NCBI GenBank assembly: GCA_022495005.1
Contig: JAGYXB010001095.1
Coordinates: 620,001-684,000, forward strand
Length of the DNA stretch: 64,000 nt
Origin: Rhyacophila brunnea
Lineage: Eukaryota > Arthropoda > Insecta > Trichoptera > Rhyacophilidae
Reading direction: 5' to 3'
The translations under genes and the position numbers were made by a program. Below, one piece after another: positions 37,911 through 49,034 of the stretch; positions within the stretch are counted from its first letter, which is position 1, and each line of letters opens with the position of its first letter. The notes below the pieces were generated by a model. That model had not been told where the DNA came from and made no database searches. It saw nothing but the letters and a program-made list of their open reading frames with translations.

Positions 37911-38429
37911 AACGTGTCTGAAAGAAGTGATATTAAGTGTTCATTCCGTCCCGAGACGGAGCCGCACGGGACTGATGCTGCAACCATGCACCGTAGTGCT
38001 TAAAGAAGAAAGTTAAGAAAGAAAATGTTTGTTTTTGGACTGGCTATGCTGTCCGCTGACGTTAAGCGCTTTGTGTACCCGCATACTGAGTGTCACGAAT
38101 TGAAATGGATGAGTCTTCAGAAGAGTCGGGACTATCCCGCTCCCCATACGATGCTGCAAATTTCTCAAATGCCGCAAAGTTGGCCTCGGTTGCTACCAGA
38201 TCTCCATGACCAATTTGGCCCGTGTGAGGACGGACCCTGGCAAACAGCTCCGCTCGTTCGAATTCCATAAGCGGGCAATCCCAGAGGATGTGTTCAACTG
38301 GTGGTCATGCCCGCAGGTACAACCCGGCCCATCTACTATCAAGCCAAACTCGTGGAGTCTGGCGGCGAAGTTGCCATGGCCGGTGAGGAACTGGCTAATC
38401 CAGTGCGAAGGTTGGAGTCTTAGAATATA
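37911..38429 (-). pseudogene. R1-type non-LTR retrotransposon C-terminal fragment
   Basis: The minus strand reads LRLQPSHWISQFLTGHGNF, ARLHEFGLIVDGPGCTCGHD, then after a one-base frame change VEHILWDCPLMEFERAELF and ATEANFAAFEKFAASYGERD. A C-x-C ... H-x4-C arrangement (GCTCGHD then VEHILWDC) is the C-terminal zinc knuckle typical of R1-clade ORF2 proteins. The left part (37911-38060) would be its 3' untranslated end. GC content is much higher than the surroundings. 5'-truncated and frameshifted, hence inactive. Confidence 0.85.
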
Positions 38430-38503
38430 CGTTAAAGTGCCCACCACCACCCGTCATATATGCACAACCGTGGATATTCACGGCCGCTTTCTATGACGCT
38501 TTA
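38430..38503 (+). repeat. 74-bp direct repeat, right copy
   Basis: Second copy of the block at 37837. After it the piggyBac-like MITE resumes with AAACAGAACATTAAATGGAC. Confidence 0.9.
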
Positions 38504-38651
38504 TAAACAGAACATTAAATGGACGCATGTTGGATTTATATGACAAATTATATTTCGGTCGGCATGCGTCATTTGCACCCGCGACCCGCAATCCGCGCAT
38601 CGCCTAGCCACGATCTTTTAAGGCCATGCCTCAACTGAGGTATAGCCTTAA

Positions 38652-39150
38652 CGATATCTACTAAAGTTTGATTTTTATAGATACTGCATCAGGATCTCTA
38701 CAAAGTTTAGTTTTAACGTTATTGTAATTGCCAATTTTAAATTAGTATTTACACTTCAGAGTAATAACTCTAAAAAGAAAGGGTACCTTTTTTCCAGATA
38801 TGAGAAGCCGTTTTATTTTCTTTTTTTGGTGTTCACTGTCAATTAGTGGTGGAATTGCGTTGTATTAATTAAAATAAAAAATAGTGTGTTGTAGTACATA
38901 GTTCAACTTCTTTTATTATTAATCAGGACCGGTGTAAAATGAGTGGGGAGTGCGGAATCTAGCAGCAGTATGAAAGCTTGAACTTCAACATTAAGGATAG
39001 TGTCCGTGACCCCACATTTCCGCCATTCCTACCCATTCATACAGTCCATTAAATTTATTTTTGATTTAATGATAAATAATACACATAATTTAAGAATGTA
39101 ACATGCATTGGACATACATACATACTTTGGAATAATCTGTGAAACATTTA
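38652..39150. other. AT-rich DNA, no feature recognised
   Basis: Nothing beyond short random frames. Confidence 0.5.
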
Positions 39151-39676
39151 TAGATCCTTGAAAAATATGTGTGGGGCGTCTGCAGTTTTTATGCCTGGTA
39201 TACCTTTATACTGGCCATTTGTCGTCGTACAGAACACATATTTGGAGCCGTGATTATATTGTAGTAGCAGTATCGTCACTGATGCACTATTCCTTAAGGA
39301 ACTGGTACGCATACAATGGCATGTGACGCAGTGCCGCGGATCTGGCAAGAGTGATGGATTCCATCTACCAATTGAAAACAAACATTGTGTTATCTCATGA
39401 TGTGCTGAGTTTACTAGATCAATTCCATACTAAATAATGCAGAATGGAGATAACTGATTTGATTCGGTCAATTCTTGACTGGACATGGTACTCTGTTAGC
39501 TTGATCTTGTTACCAATCCTACATGTGCATATGGCGGAGAAATACATGATGCAAACCACTTCCTCTGGAAATGTCGTAAAATGTGTAAGGAAAAGGAAAA
39601 GCTGTCCAAGTCGGTTGAGCTATTGGGCCCAACGGATCGTCCGACCTGGTCGCTACAAAGGTCAATTTTACATTAA
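39151..39676 (+). pseudogene. Non-LTR retrotransposon zinc-knuckle relic
   Basis: From 39524 the plus strand reads CAYGGEIHDANHFLWKC, then RKMCKEKEKLSKSVELLGP and TDRPTWSLQRSILH to a TAA. This is the C-terminal CxxC...H...C zinc knuckle region of R1/Jockey-type ORF2, with the second Cys replaced by Gly. The 370 bp before it is GC-richer than background and probably holds the decayed preceding domain, but I cannot read it with confidence. It is a different family from the Jockey-type copies just downstream. Confidence 0.65.
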
Positions 39677-39679
39677 GAA

Positions 39680-40382
39680 ACAACATGAATATCACTTAGC
39701 GGCAGTTTTGTAAATGCTCTTGTTACTTATTACAATTTTTATTGTATTGTCCATGAGCACCTCTTAACTTAAAGTCACGTAAATTCAGCCAAAGCACACT
39801 TTAGTGCATGGAAACCATAGTCTTGGTAACTACTTTTGAGGTACTATCTACAAGTATAGGGTCCCGTGATATTCCGATATTAAGACCGAGAGTGGTGCGA
39901 GGCGGGTATGATTTGCTAGAGCCATTCTGCAATACCAAAATATTATCATACATATGCTGGAAGTGTTCCCAAATGGCAGTTGAAAGGGAAACTAGACAAG
40001 TCTGTTCAACCTTTAGTCATTCCGATCGGCTATTGCGACCTGATTTTTACGAGAGGAAATTATTTAGTTTTTAGTAAATCTGCAGCATTATACGGAGATT
40101 GAAAAGGTCTACTTTCATATGGGGTTGACCAAAGAAGTAGTAATACTTTATTCTACGCTATTTATAAACGGCCAAACTCTACCTCAAGGACTCCACTTCC
40201 TTTAATTAAGCCGTAGGTAGGTACTACTGAAAGCTCGTTTTTTACGCCATGGCATACTTTTAAAGTATGTAGAAACATTGTGCAAACAAACACTGAACAC
40301 CAGATTGTGAAGGGAAGCATCTGTAGCTAGAGTTCACAAGACACTTATCACACCCTTTGGGAATCCAAATTTCAAATTAATT
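39680..40382. other. Mixed-composition stretch, probably transposon relic
   Basis: Plus-strand frames are open for up to 88 codons (39808-40074) in moderately GC-rich DNA, but no conserved motif is visible. Its position between two non-LTR remnants suggests it is also retrotransposon-derived. Confidence 0.3.
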
Positions 40383-40866
40383 TTTTTTAAACATATAGGT
40401 AGTGAACATTACAAATTATTAATTTAAGACGTTCACAACATGACATTTAGAAACAAAGAAATATTATTGAAATAGTATATAAAAGTTATTAAACAGTAGA
40501 AAAGTGAAATACAAGAAAAACATATAAATTAGATACAAGGAAGTACCTACACCGAATGAGCTAGACAGACCCTATTTTAAGAATTTATAAAACAAACAAC
40601 CTACTTATCCTCACGCAGTGGAATATGTCAATATCCGAAGTGATTTGGTTGAACAGAGTTATTCCCCTCCCAATTGGCATTTCCAATGGCAGGTTCGTTC
40701 TGCACCTCGGGAGAACAAGCTACTGATGCTTACGATTTCTAAGATGGTTATCAGGGACACAAGAGTGGCAGAGTTCTCATTTTCACCGCGTATAAGTCGG
40801 AAAAAATACGTGGCCAAATATAAATACCGTCTAGTGTTTAAGCTACAGTATGTAAGCATACTGAGT
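40383..40866 (-). pseudogene. Jockey-type element (minus), 3' part
   Basis: The minus strand reads MLTYCSLNTRRYLYLATYFF, RLIRGENENSA and then, in another frame, a region matching the C-terminus of the plus-strand copy (ITSDIDIFH-like). It then runs into a 3' untranslated part ending near 40390. It continues, across the insertion 40867-41526, from the minus-strand segment at 41527-41601. This is the C-terminal end of a reverse transcriptase whose earlier parts lie at 44421-44645. Confidence 0.8.
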
Positions 40867-41526
40867 CTGTCGTACGTATGTAAGCATACTGGGTCTGTCG
40901 TTTGGGCCCCGCATCAGTTGAAGTACGGCCTTATGGTGGAGAGAGTCCAAAAGAAATTTTTGAGACTCCTTTACTTTCGCCTGTATGGATATTATCCGTG
41001 GCTCTATCCGACTGATTTTCTCTTAGGGATGCTTACATACTGTAGCTTAAAATTTAGAAGGGATCTTTATTTAGCTACATATTTTTTCAGACTTATACGC
41101 GGCGTAAATGTGAACTCTGCCATTCTTGGTGGTGTTGGATTGTGTGTCTCTGATAATTACCTTAGGAATCGAGGGCATCCGTTGTTTGTTCTCCCACGGT
41201 GCAGAACTAACCTGCCATTAGTAATGCCAATTGGGAGGGCAATAACCATGTTTAATGAAATCGCTTCGGATATTGATATATTCCACTTACGTGAGGGTGA
41301 ATTTAGGTGGACGTTGTTTTTTAAATTCTTAAAATAGGGTCTGCTTAACTCATCCGGTGTACTTCCTTGTACCTATATACTTAATATTTTTTGTATTTAC
41401 ACATTGTGTTATGTACATAAAACTGTTATAATAATATTTCTTTGTTTCTAAATGTCATGTTGTGAACGTCTTAAACTTATAATTTGTAATGTCCACAATA
41501 TGTAAAATAAATAAATTGAAATTGAA
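40867..41526 (+). pseudogene. Jockey-type element (plus), 5'-truncated copy
   Basis: Plus-strand ORF2 C-terminus: GSVVWAPHQLKYGLMVERVQ, KKFLRLLYFRLYGYYPWLYP, GMLTYCSLKFRRDLYLATYF, and a tail with RTNLPLVMPIGRAITMFNEI ending at the stop near 41337. A 3' untranslated region follows to 41526, closing in TTGAAATTGAAATT. The frame is intact from about 40889, so it is a recent-looking insertion. Its sequence is an inverted copy of the neighbouring minus-strand element. The first 240 codons of open frame upstream are partly antisense of that neighbour and are not part of this protein. Confidence 0.88.
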
Positions 41527-41601
41527 ATTAGGAGGAAGCCAGTTGGATAAAGCCACGGATAGTATCCATACAACCTCAAGTAAAGGAGTCCCAAAATTTT
41601 C
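41527..41601 (-). pseudogene. Jockey-type element (minus), middle part
   Basis: The minus strand matches the plus copy around LLYFRLYGYYPWLYPTDFL: its DNA reads GACTCCTTTACTTGAGG and ATACTATCCGTGGCTTTATC. It joins 40866 on one side once the plus-strand insertion is removed, and 44421 on the other once the MITE is removed. Confidence 0.8.
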
Positions 41602-43299
41602 GGTACTGTTCGGTTATACGGAATACAGCGGAAAAAACATTTTGAAAATAGCCGATAAACTGGATTATTTGTTAGGTTAACCTAACCAAACCTAACCTAA
41701 CCTAACCTAATGACACGAGCAGAAACGCCGACCTTCAGTTAGTGTTTGTGGCAGAGTATGGTTTAACGACATAACTATACAAATCTAGCCTTGTAGTCAA
41801 TTCTACTTCTCAATAGCCTTGCGACAACCTCACGACACGGTTCAGACAGGATATATAAGTCCCATGGTTCTAAATTATGGAAGAAGCAGAGAAGAAATGG
41901 TCGAAAGAGACCTTGAACAGGTAACCAGTAACGTAATCGTTTAGTAATAGGAAGTAAAATGTATGTTGTTAACCTTTTTTTTGTAAATGTAATAAAATTT
42001 TACGTAAAAAATTTCGCCTCCAAAAATCGAGACTGCTAAAGTGTAATTGGAACGCTGTGACCACAGGCCTCGAATGTCACACCGCGTAAGCTCAGCGCGA
42101 TGTATTTTGGAAATAATTTCCGGGAAATCTCCATTAAACTTAGAAAATAAGTTATGGAAGAGATTGTTTACGTAAAATTTAGCAAGTACATGCTTCAATA
42201 ACTTTTATAGCAATAATGGAAATGTATGAAAATTGAAAAAGAAAATTGAATATTTATAAATTTATATACTGTATAATTGTGAATAAAGAATTTTAATACT
42301 AATTTTATCAATACAAGATAGAAGCTAACTACCGTTATAAAAATACTGTAAACGCGTACCTATATTTATAGACGCGTAATTATAATTATAGATTTTGTTA
42401 ATGCTATAACTTACTGACTATAACGAATATTGTAAAAGTAACAATTGGAAAAACTTAAGATTCTGGCATAGATGGGTTTCTACCCATAAGCAATAATAAA
42501 TCTTAATCGCATCCTAAGTAATAAAAGAATCAAATACTGCGACTAAAAATACAAATTGACGCGTGACCTTGAACCTTAACTGAATTCTGTCCGACTAGAA
42601 TTTACGGCCCAGCTGTGCTGGCTCGCGAGGTAAAAATAGATTCAAGGTTACATCCATATTACTATATAAAAGTCACTATGCAAGATTAAATAAGTTAGTA
42701 ACTGTTCGTGTATAACATCTTGTTAGGATTAAGCATTTATATATTTAAGTTGAAATGTTAAGTATAATATTATAGTATTTTCTCGTATTAATATTCATCC
42801 GAAAAGTAAATATCGAATGAGAAAGTTTCTGCGGCTCCAAACAGTTTTATTAAAACTTAGTAAAATTCTATTGGCCTAAAAAGGCCAAGAGTGGTGGAAA
42901 GGACTAGTACGTGGGTGTCAACCTTTCATTTTGACATTTTAAATTTAAAGACTGCCATTCCCTTATTTAGTACCCGAATACTTATTCCGATACCTCGTTG
43001 GAAAGCTAGAAACTTTCCCCTTCGCTTGAACACGAAAAATCATATAAAATCAACTATTTTGCTTACGTCATCCTAACTGCGCATTTAAGGGACATGTTCT
43101 AGAGGGTGCTTGAAACACCCCTATTAAGTCTTAATTTTGCGAAAATAAAGTAGAGTAAATTTATCCCGACTAAATTAGAAGATATCTCTATTAGAAAGTT
43201 GCCAGGAACGGGAGATATACGTAAATTCATCCCGTGAGAGAAAGATATATATCTGCTATCCCTTACGGACTGTTTCCTGTTAAACCTCTATCCGAAGGG

Positions 43300-43335
43300 T
43301 ATAAAAGGCGACCACTTTTCCCGTAAAATCATTAG
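43300..43335 (+). promoter_or_regulatory. TATA box and initiator of the LTR-like element
   Basis: TATAAAAG at 43300-43307 is followed by TCATTAG, whose A is at 43331, giving the usual spacing of about 31 bases. This is the best core promoter in the window. Transcription would run rightwards through the R/U5-like part. Confidence 0.55.
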
Positions 43336-43453
43336 TTTCTACACTCTTCACCAGCGATCTTCAGCAAGCAGCAGTCCTCACTGCAAAGTTGTGAGACATG
43401 GTTCTCAGTACATTCGCGATTCCTACGTACCAGTAAGTCCCCCTTCGGCGGGC

Positions 43454-43545
43454 AAAACGTAACGCGAATAACACGTATCTGTCGGTAGTGACGTCGGCCG
43501 CTAAAACGCAGCGCGAATAGCACGTATCTGCCGGTAGTGACGTAC
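43454..43545 (+). repeat. Two-copy tandem repeat inside the LTR-like element
   Basis: AAAACG...CGAATAACACGTATCTG...CGGTAGTGACGT is repeated at a 49-bp period with few differences. It lies about 120 bp downstream of the predicted start, in the R/U5-like part. Confidence 0.8.
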
Positions 43546-44420
43546 ACGCGGAGTAATTTTATTTTTCATTACTCATCCTACGAGGTGACGTAATCGGATA
43601 AATTACGCGATCGGATTTGTTTTATAAAAACAAATTAATAAACTCAGTCTGTAATAATAAATTTTACAAATCTTTTCGGGATTATAAAATAAATTTTTGA
43701 AACTTTATTAAGTAAACATAATCATAAAATAAATTTTAGTAAACAAATTCATAAACATAAAAACAAATTTTAGTAAATAAACTTGTAAACATTAAGCAAA
43801 CCTTTTGTAAACAAGTCTGTAAACACAAATAAATATTTGTAAATACACTGTGAACATAAATAAACTTTATAAACAACAATAAAATAATTCTATTCTTTTA
43901 TAAACCTAATACTGTGTGACCAAAGAATAATTTATATTTTCTTTCTTATGGGAAAATATTTCATGAATTAAAAATATCCAAAGAATATCTGCGTATACAT
44001 TCTCTGAATTAGGTGTGACTTTTTGGGAACTTGTGAAAGATTTCACAGAGATCCTATAGTGAACAAATAAATAGTTTGCTGATACTTTAATGAGATTTAA
44101 TTACGGGAACAATGACAGTTAACCTTATTGTGTGACTGTGAACTCTAGTACCTGAATAAATTCGGCACCACACCAGCTGAGAGTTTTATTCGGGAATTCA
44201 AAAGTTGTGATACTACAAAGGAGATCCACCTCTCCTAGTTCATCACTAGTCTCCTCAGTGACGGCCCGGTAGCATTATTGAGCTAGCCGTGAGCCGGGTC
44301 ATGTCACTAACCTAACCCAACCTAACCTAACCTAAACTAACCCAAACTAACAAATAATTCAGTATATCGGGTATTTTCAAAATGCGTTTTCCGCTGTATT
44401 CCGTATAACCGAACAGTGCC

Positions 44421-44645
44421 GAAATTTCTTTTGAACTCGCACCACCATAAGGTCGTATTTCAACCGATGCAGGGCCCAAACAATCGACCCATTATCAAGC
44501 CAGGTTCTAACTGAGGAGTTGTGGAGAAATTTTAATACCGTAACATCCGAAAATACTCGGGAAGTACGCAAGACGAAGCCCAACATTTGTAGTGTCTTTT
44601 TACAAATGACAGCCGATGTCTTGGAATATGTTTCGCAAAGGTAGA
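44421..44645 (-). pseudogene. Jockey-type element (minus), 5'-most part
   Basis: The minus strand reads CKKTLQMLGFVLRTSRVFSD, VLKFLHNSSVRTWLDNGSIV and WALHRLKYDLMVVRVQKKF. This is the thumb-side region of Jockey-type reverse transcriptase, and it stops exactly where the MITE begins. The order and direction fit the segments at 41527 and 40383, so all three are one element. No earlier domain is visible beyond about 44650, so the element is 5'-truncated. Confidence 0.85.
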
Positions 44646-45582
44646 GGCACGCAATTCAGTGAAAATTTTAATGTTTTAAAAAGAAAAAAATGCTTTTCTA
44701 TATAATACATTGAGAGTCTTTATCTCTTCTTTTTTATGTTTCTCTTTACTTTTCTCTCATACTCCTTTTTTAAAATAAATTTAGATAAAAGACAATAACT
44801 GACATAGTTTATATCCGGTAACTGAAGTTACCAAAGTCGATAACTCACGACAAATTCTAATTGTATGCCGTGATAAATGCAGGGCCAAAAAGTTTCCTTG
44901 TCCCCTCGTAGATTTTTACTTCCATTATGTGATTGTCTCCGCATGGTCAACAGAACAAAGGTCTAAGTACAAAGCGTTTATGGCGTGTCCTTTTACGCCC
45001 TTATAGCTGCCTGTTTTATGGCACGAGGGTGCAAGGCTGTAGTACCTTGAAAACTATGGCTGAAAATGTTTTACTGTGTTTTGCAGCCAACTAACGACAT
45101 GTAAAAAAAGCTGCCGAAAAAGCATCGTAATTTGATTTCATGATGAAACTAGTATCATGATATCAAGTATTTAATATTTATTATCTTTATGTATTATCTA
45201 CATATACATAATATATGCAACATTAAAATTCTTTAATTTAGTGTTTTGTCAAACTTTTATATAAATATTTAAAGCGCCGATCGTTGTCGTAATGGATTAA
45301 AAGTACACGTTAAGAAAATATGGCAGCACACTAGTAGAATAATTGCGATACACCAGGCTAACGTTTAAACTCGTTTTTATACACATTAGCGTGAATCGAG
45401 AATTAATTAATATGAAATGGTTTTATTAAAATTTAGTTACCTACCTACATATATTTTTTTTATGCAATTAAATTAAAAAAATATATATATTAACGAAGGC
45501 ATTAGTAGGAAAAACTTCTGTTGGCAGAAAAAACGTGAATAAATAATAATAATAATATGAACATAAAGCTAAAAAAATTGTA
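44646..45582. other. AT-rich stretch, no supported gene
   Basis: 44860-45110 is somewhat GC-richer and contains a good acceptor-like TGTGTTTTGCAG, but no exon follows. An AAT microsatellite occurs at about 45543-45556. Confidence 0.4.
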
Positions 45583-45590
45583 GTTCCGAG

Positions 45591-46299
45591 TAGCGAATCC
45601 AATCCCGAGCCAAAATTCTGAATTCGGGACTGGTCCCGGGATTGGCATTTTTTCCATTGTTAATATAAAATTTTTATATTTACAAATAACATTGATAAAA
45701 TCGGTAAAGTATAATTTATACTATTAAAGACATTTATTGTTAATATTGTATACGTTCAATCTTGGAAATATACAAGTTTAATGGAGTAAATAATATTGTA
45801 ATATAAATAATAATGTGAATTTAATAGGAGATTGCTGTTTCTGATAGTAAAGACTTAATGAATGGATTAGCGAGATTTAAAATAGTAAAGCAAATAATCA
45901 TGGCGTACTTATGGCCTTTCCGCTTCATAAATCTAATTAGTCAGCCAAATATGAAACTGCCGTAAAACGTATGATATTATGGTGGAATTACTTTGTTAAA
46001 AGTGCGAAGCATTGTTTTTTTCCAATCTTTCCATTTTTAATAATTTATGTGAAAAAATAAAATGAATCGGCAACCTACACATGGGTATAAATCAAACTTC
46101 ATTCAAACTCAGTTTATTTCTAATGTAGTTATTTTTTATTAAAAGTATTTTTTCTGTTATATTTTCGCTTTTATTTTATTTTCCATAAAAATTGATAAAA
46201 AAATCAATCCCGAAATCCCGGGATTATGTTTATCAATCCCGGGATTCATAGGTATCGAAAATAGCTCGGGATCCCGAGATCCCGGGATTGGAATCCTTA
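45591..46299. mobile_element. Non-autonomous hAT element (CCCGGGATT family), copy 1
   Basis: Ends TAGCGAATCCAATCCCG and CGGGATTGGAATCCTTA. The 8-bp duplication GTTCCGAG is perfect (45583-45590 and 46300-46307). The subterminal regions are rich in ATCCCGGGAT palindromes, and the body is AT-rich and non-coding. It is very similar to the copy at 57201 over about 600 bp. Confidence 0.9.
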
Positions 46300-46307
46300 G
46301 TTCCGAG

Positions 46308-47199
46308 TAATAATTAAATCAACTGCAAGTCAATTCCCATCGAAAATTAATTTGTAGCAACCTTCATACTATATAATTTTTGAGGCTTTCACAGTTGTTT
46401 TTCATCGTGCATGGCTTCCGGCACTATCAGCAAAATCCAATATTCGAGCCGGTATCTCTGGTCATAACGATTGACATATTACTTTGAGCAACGTTTGTTC
46501 TTAGCTAATCGGATTCCTTTTGATATTCTTAGAGCAACGTTTACATTCATATACCTACACTACATTTCATCATAAAAACATATCATCTCTTAATAATGGC
46601 CTCCGCGACGAGCCCGAAACGTCGAAGGAAGAAGGACACACGGTGAAAAACCCAAATATCTACTACGACTTCATACTATAGGCAGTGGAGAGATTTATGA
46701 TGGTGTAAATAATATAATTCACTTTATTTGCATATTTATATTATTACAACTGTTTCGTGGATGAGTGTAACGAGAAACATTAAATGCCGTATAAATAGAT
46801 CCCACTAGAATAATGTGAAAATATTTTGAGATAAATTTCAAAAATTCGCACGGCCTCTAACTTTTTCTTTAAAAAAATGATGTTCAAAAATGTCATCGCT
46901 CTCGTAGAAGCCACTTCTGGGTAAATTGTTATCTCAAGAAAATGGGTACAAAGCAAATGGTACGTAGCAGTAGGGCACGTAAGTCTGGCCCGTCTATACA
47001 GTAAAAACGTAACTAAGCGTAGCGATAAAAGAAAGCGACAAAACTGCTTCAGTTTGTATCTTGCGTCTAGTCGGCATCTAGGTGATTACAAGCAAAAAAC
47101 AGGAATCCAAAAAATCATGATGCTCGCGCTTCTTATATAATATATCATCATCATTATCTGCCGCTGCTAAATGATGGCCTCCCTATATTTTATTTATTT
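46308..47199. other. Gene-free stretch
   Basis: 46390-46700 is mildly GC-richer, with GCGACGAGCCCGAAACGTCG. It resembles a retroelement 3' end but was not classified. The rest shows nothing. Confidence 0.35.
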
Positions 47200-47425
47200 A
47201 ATAAACCATTTCTTTTATTCAAATGAATAATTCATAAGATTTTGAGAATGTAACATTCCATATATTGAACATACATAACTTGAAAACACCTCAGATATAT
47301 ACCCACTAGAAAAAAATATATTTGAAAAAAAATACGAAACTCGACGGTATTTGAACCCGTATAACCATTGGTGTCGCGCTAATCTGTGCGTTAACCAATT
47401 ATGCTACGAGCCTCCTATTTAATGA
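47200..47425 (-). mobile_element. SINE family C, minus strand, complete tail
   Basis: The tail lies at the left (AAACCATTTCTTTTATTCAA), then GAATGTAACATTCC, GAACATACATAACTTG, and a tRNA-like head at the right with B box GGTTCAAATACC and an A-box-like TTGGTTAACG on the minus strand. Confidence 0.7.
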
Positions 47426-49034
47426 CGACAATTTAAACTCGTAGGTCATAAATGAAATGCTTATCAAATTGCGTTAATATTATGTATGTATTTTTTTTTA
47501 CAATACACGTGTATGTGTTGTTTGCGTGAATTGTACAAAATTAGTTGAAGCGTTTGTTGTATTGTATTGGTGACGCTGGTGTAATAGCTATATACGTATT
47601 AGTGACAATAGTTACATGCCCATCTAGTTAAGCAAGCCGGCTGTCAATTTATAATATATACCTACAGACAGATGTCGCTGGCAAAATATATAATTTTTGT
47701 AGAATATAAAATATTAAAGTTATTATTTAAATACGTTAATAGGAAATCAAAAAATATTTTTCTTAAGAAGGTACGATATAAAAAATCGATTAGTATGGAG
47801 TGTTTGCCACTGGTTTGTATATTACTGTTAAGTTTATTATGTCATTACAGTGATATCAATAGAAGGTATCAAAAATCTCTATAGATAATCGTACTATTCA
47901 ATAAAAATGATAGTGAACGTACTCTAGGACTAAAATAATCGCTTTCGTTTGTCGCTTCGCTTTGCTGTGCTTTGCTGTGCTTTTATCTCAGTAGATAATG
48001 CGCAGTTACAAAGGAGAGAGAAACAAAACCGCCGCTGTGAGCTCTACGGTAAAATTTGTCGAAGCTTCAGCGTATCAGTGGGTAGAGGCCGTAGAAGCGT
48101 AGCAGTCGTAGAACATGGATGATGACGGTGTCCGACTGGGAAAATAAATAAACGACACGTCGTTGTTAACTCTTCAGGCACCAGAATCATAAAAAATAAG
48201 TGCTGGGTTCCAAGTTAAAATGAGTATTATATTTTTCAACATATCTACCATAGGAAGTAGCGATATTACTGTAGAGATTTCTAAGCACTTCTGGTGGAGC
48301 ATATTGAAATTAAAATATTAATAACCTATCTTTGCTCATACATCATTTAGGTTTCAAAATAAGAAGATAAAAGGAGGCAACACTATAAACAACTATGCAA
48401 ATGATTCCAAATACACATAGCAATTGTAAATTCAAATTGGGAACATATTCTAAGAAATCCATATTGATAAAATTAAGCATATCGAAGTAATATTATTAGT
48501 GTCTTGTATTTTTTTTATCATATCATCATGAATCAATCCACTGCTGGATGAAAGCTTCCCCAAGCTGGTTGATTCTACTATTGTATTGACTTAAATTATT
48601 GTGTGATGTTCAGCGTATCGTCACCTTACTAAAACCTCGTAAGTCCAATATTATGGAAAAATGAAGTTTGTTCGACAAAATATGAACAAAAACATTTTAC
48701 ATCATCAAAACCTCGGTTCTCTAGACTAGTATCTGTACATCTATCAACAAATTTTAAAAACTCGTAAGTCTTGTGGTTTTAAATATGGAATTAAAACCTC
48801 GTATTTCACAAAGTGTTAGCAGATTCATCGATTTGATCGGTGTTTAAAATATTGTTTGTATTACGTTTTTTACTTCCCCTCAACATTCTTCTCAAATAAA
48901 ATTACGAGGTTTTAATAGTAAGGTGATGGTATGCTCATTAATTAAAGTAGGTAACTGAAATATGTGTTATGGCCATTTCTATTTTAAGTTTTTATCAAAT
49001 TATATTCATGTCATACACCATCGAACAGGATATT
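47426..49034. other. AT-rich DNA with an RTE tail fragment
   Basis: 48525-48590 reads ATCATCATGAATCAATCCAC and CTGCTGGATGAAAGCTTCCC, the minus-strand 3' end of the RTE family. 47970-48130 is GC-richer without a motif. No gene is seen. Confidence 0.5.

Larger units (their letters stand above)
37489..38647 (+). mobile_element. piggyBac-like MITE, copy 2, carrying later insertions
   Basis: Starts GGCGATACTTCAGTGAAACG after TTAC (a decayed TTAA) and ends GAGGTATAGCC before TTAA (38648-38651). Its two halves match copy 1 at 21711, including GGACTCGCTGGCAGTCTGAG and CGCGACCCGCAATCCGCGCA. Extra DNA absent from copy 1 sits inside: about 118 bp at 37672-37790 and the composite block 37837-38503. Confidence 0.8.
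41711..44306 (+). mobile_element. LTR-like element of 2.6 kb (solo LTR or similar)
   Basis: Its boundaries are fixed by the split MITE. It begins TGACA and ends TGTCA, with CTAA on both sides, a possible 4-bp duplication, although the target is itself a CCTAA repeat. A TATA box and insect initiator at 43300-43331 divide it into a U3-like 1.6 kb and an R/U5-like 1.0 kb. Several AATAAA signals follow. No gag, protease, reverse transcriptase or integrase is visible. A solo LTR is the simplest reading, though it is long for one. A non-autonomous LTR derivative is the alternative. Confidence 0.6.
41602..44420. mobile_element. hAT-type MITE with TTAGG core, copy 4, split
   Basis: The left half is 41602-41710 (GGTACTGTTCGGTTATACGG ... 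CCTAACCTAA). The right half is 44311-44420 (CCTAACCCAA ... CCGTATAACCGAACAGTGCC). Joined, they give about 219 bp, matching copies 2 and 3. The flanks AAATTTTC and GAAATTTC agree at 6 of 8. The MITE landed in the minus-strand Jockey element, and the LTR-like element later entered the MITE. Confidence 0.88.

Noticed and set aside
40618..41337. A 239-codon open frame read as one protein
   Set aside because: Its first part is antisense through the minus-strand Jockey copy. Only about 40889-41337 is a real reverse transcriptase C-terminus. The full frame is a chimera of two opposed copies.
46605..46625. Hammerhead-ribozyme-like string GACGAGCCCGAAAC
   Set aside because: The conserved CUGANGA core is not complete, stem II would have almost no base pairs, and no stem III cleavage motif could be placed.
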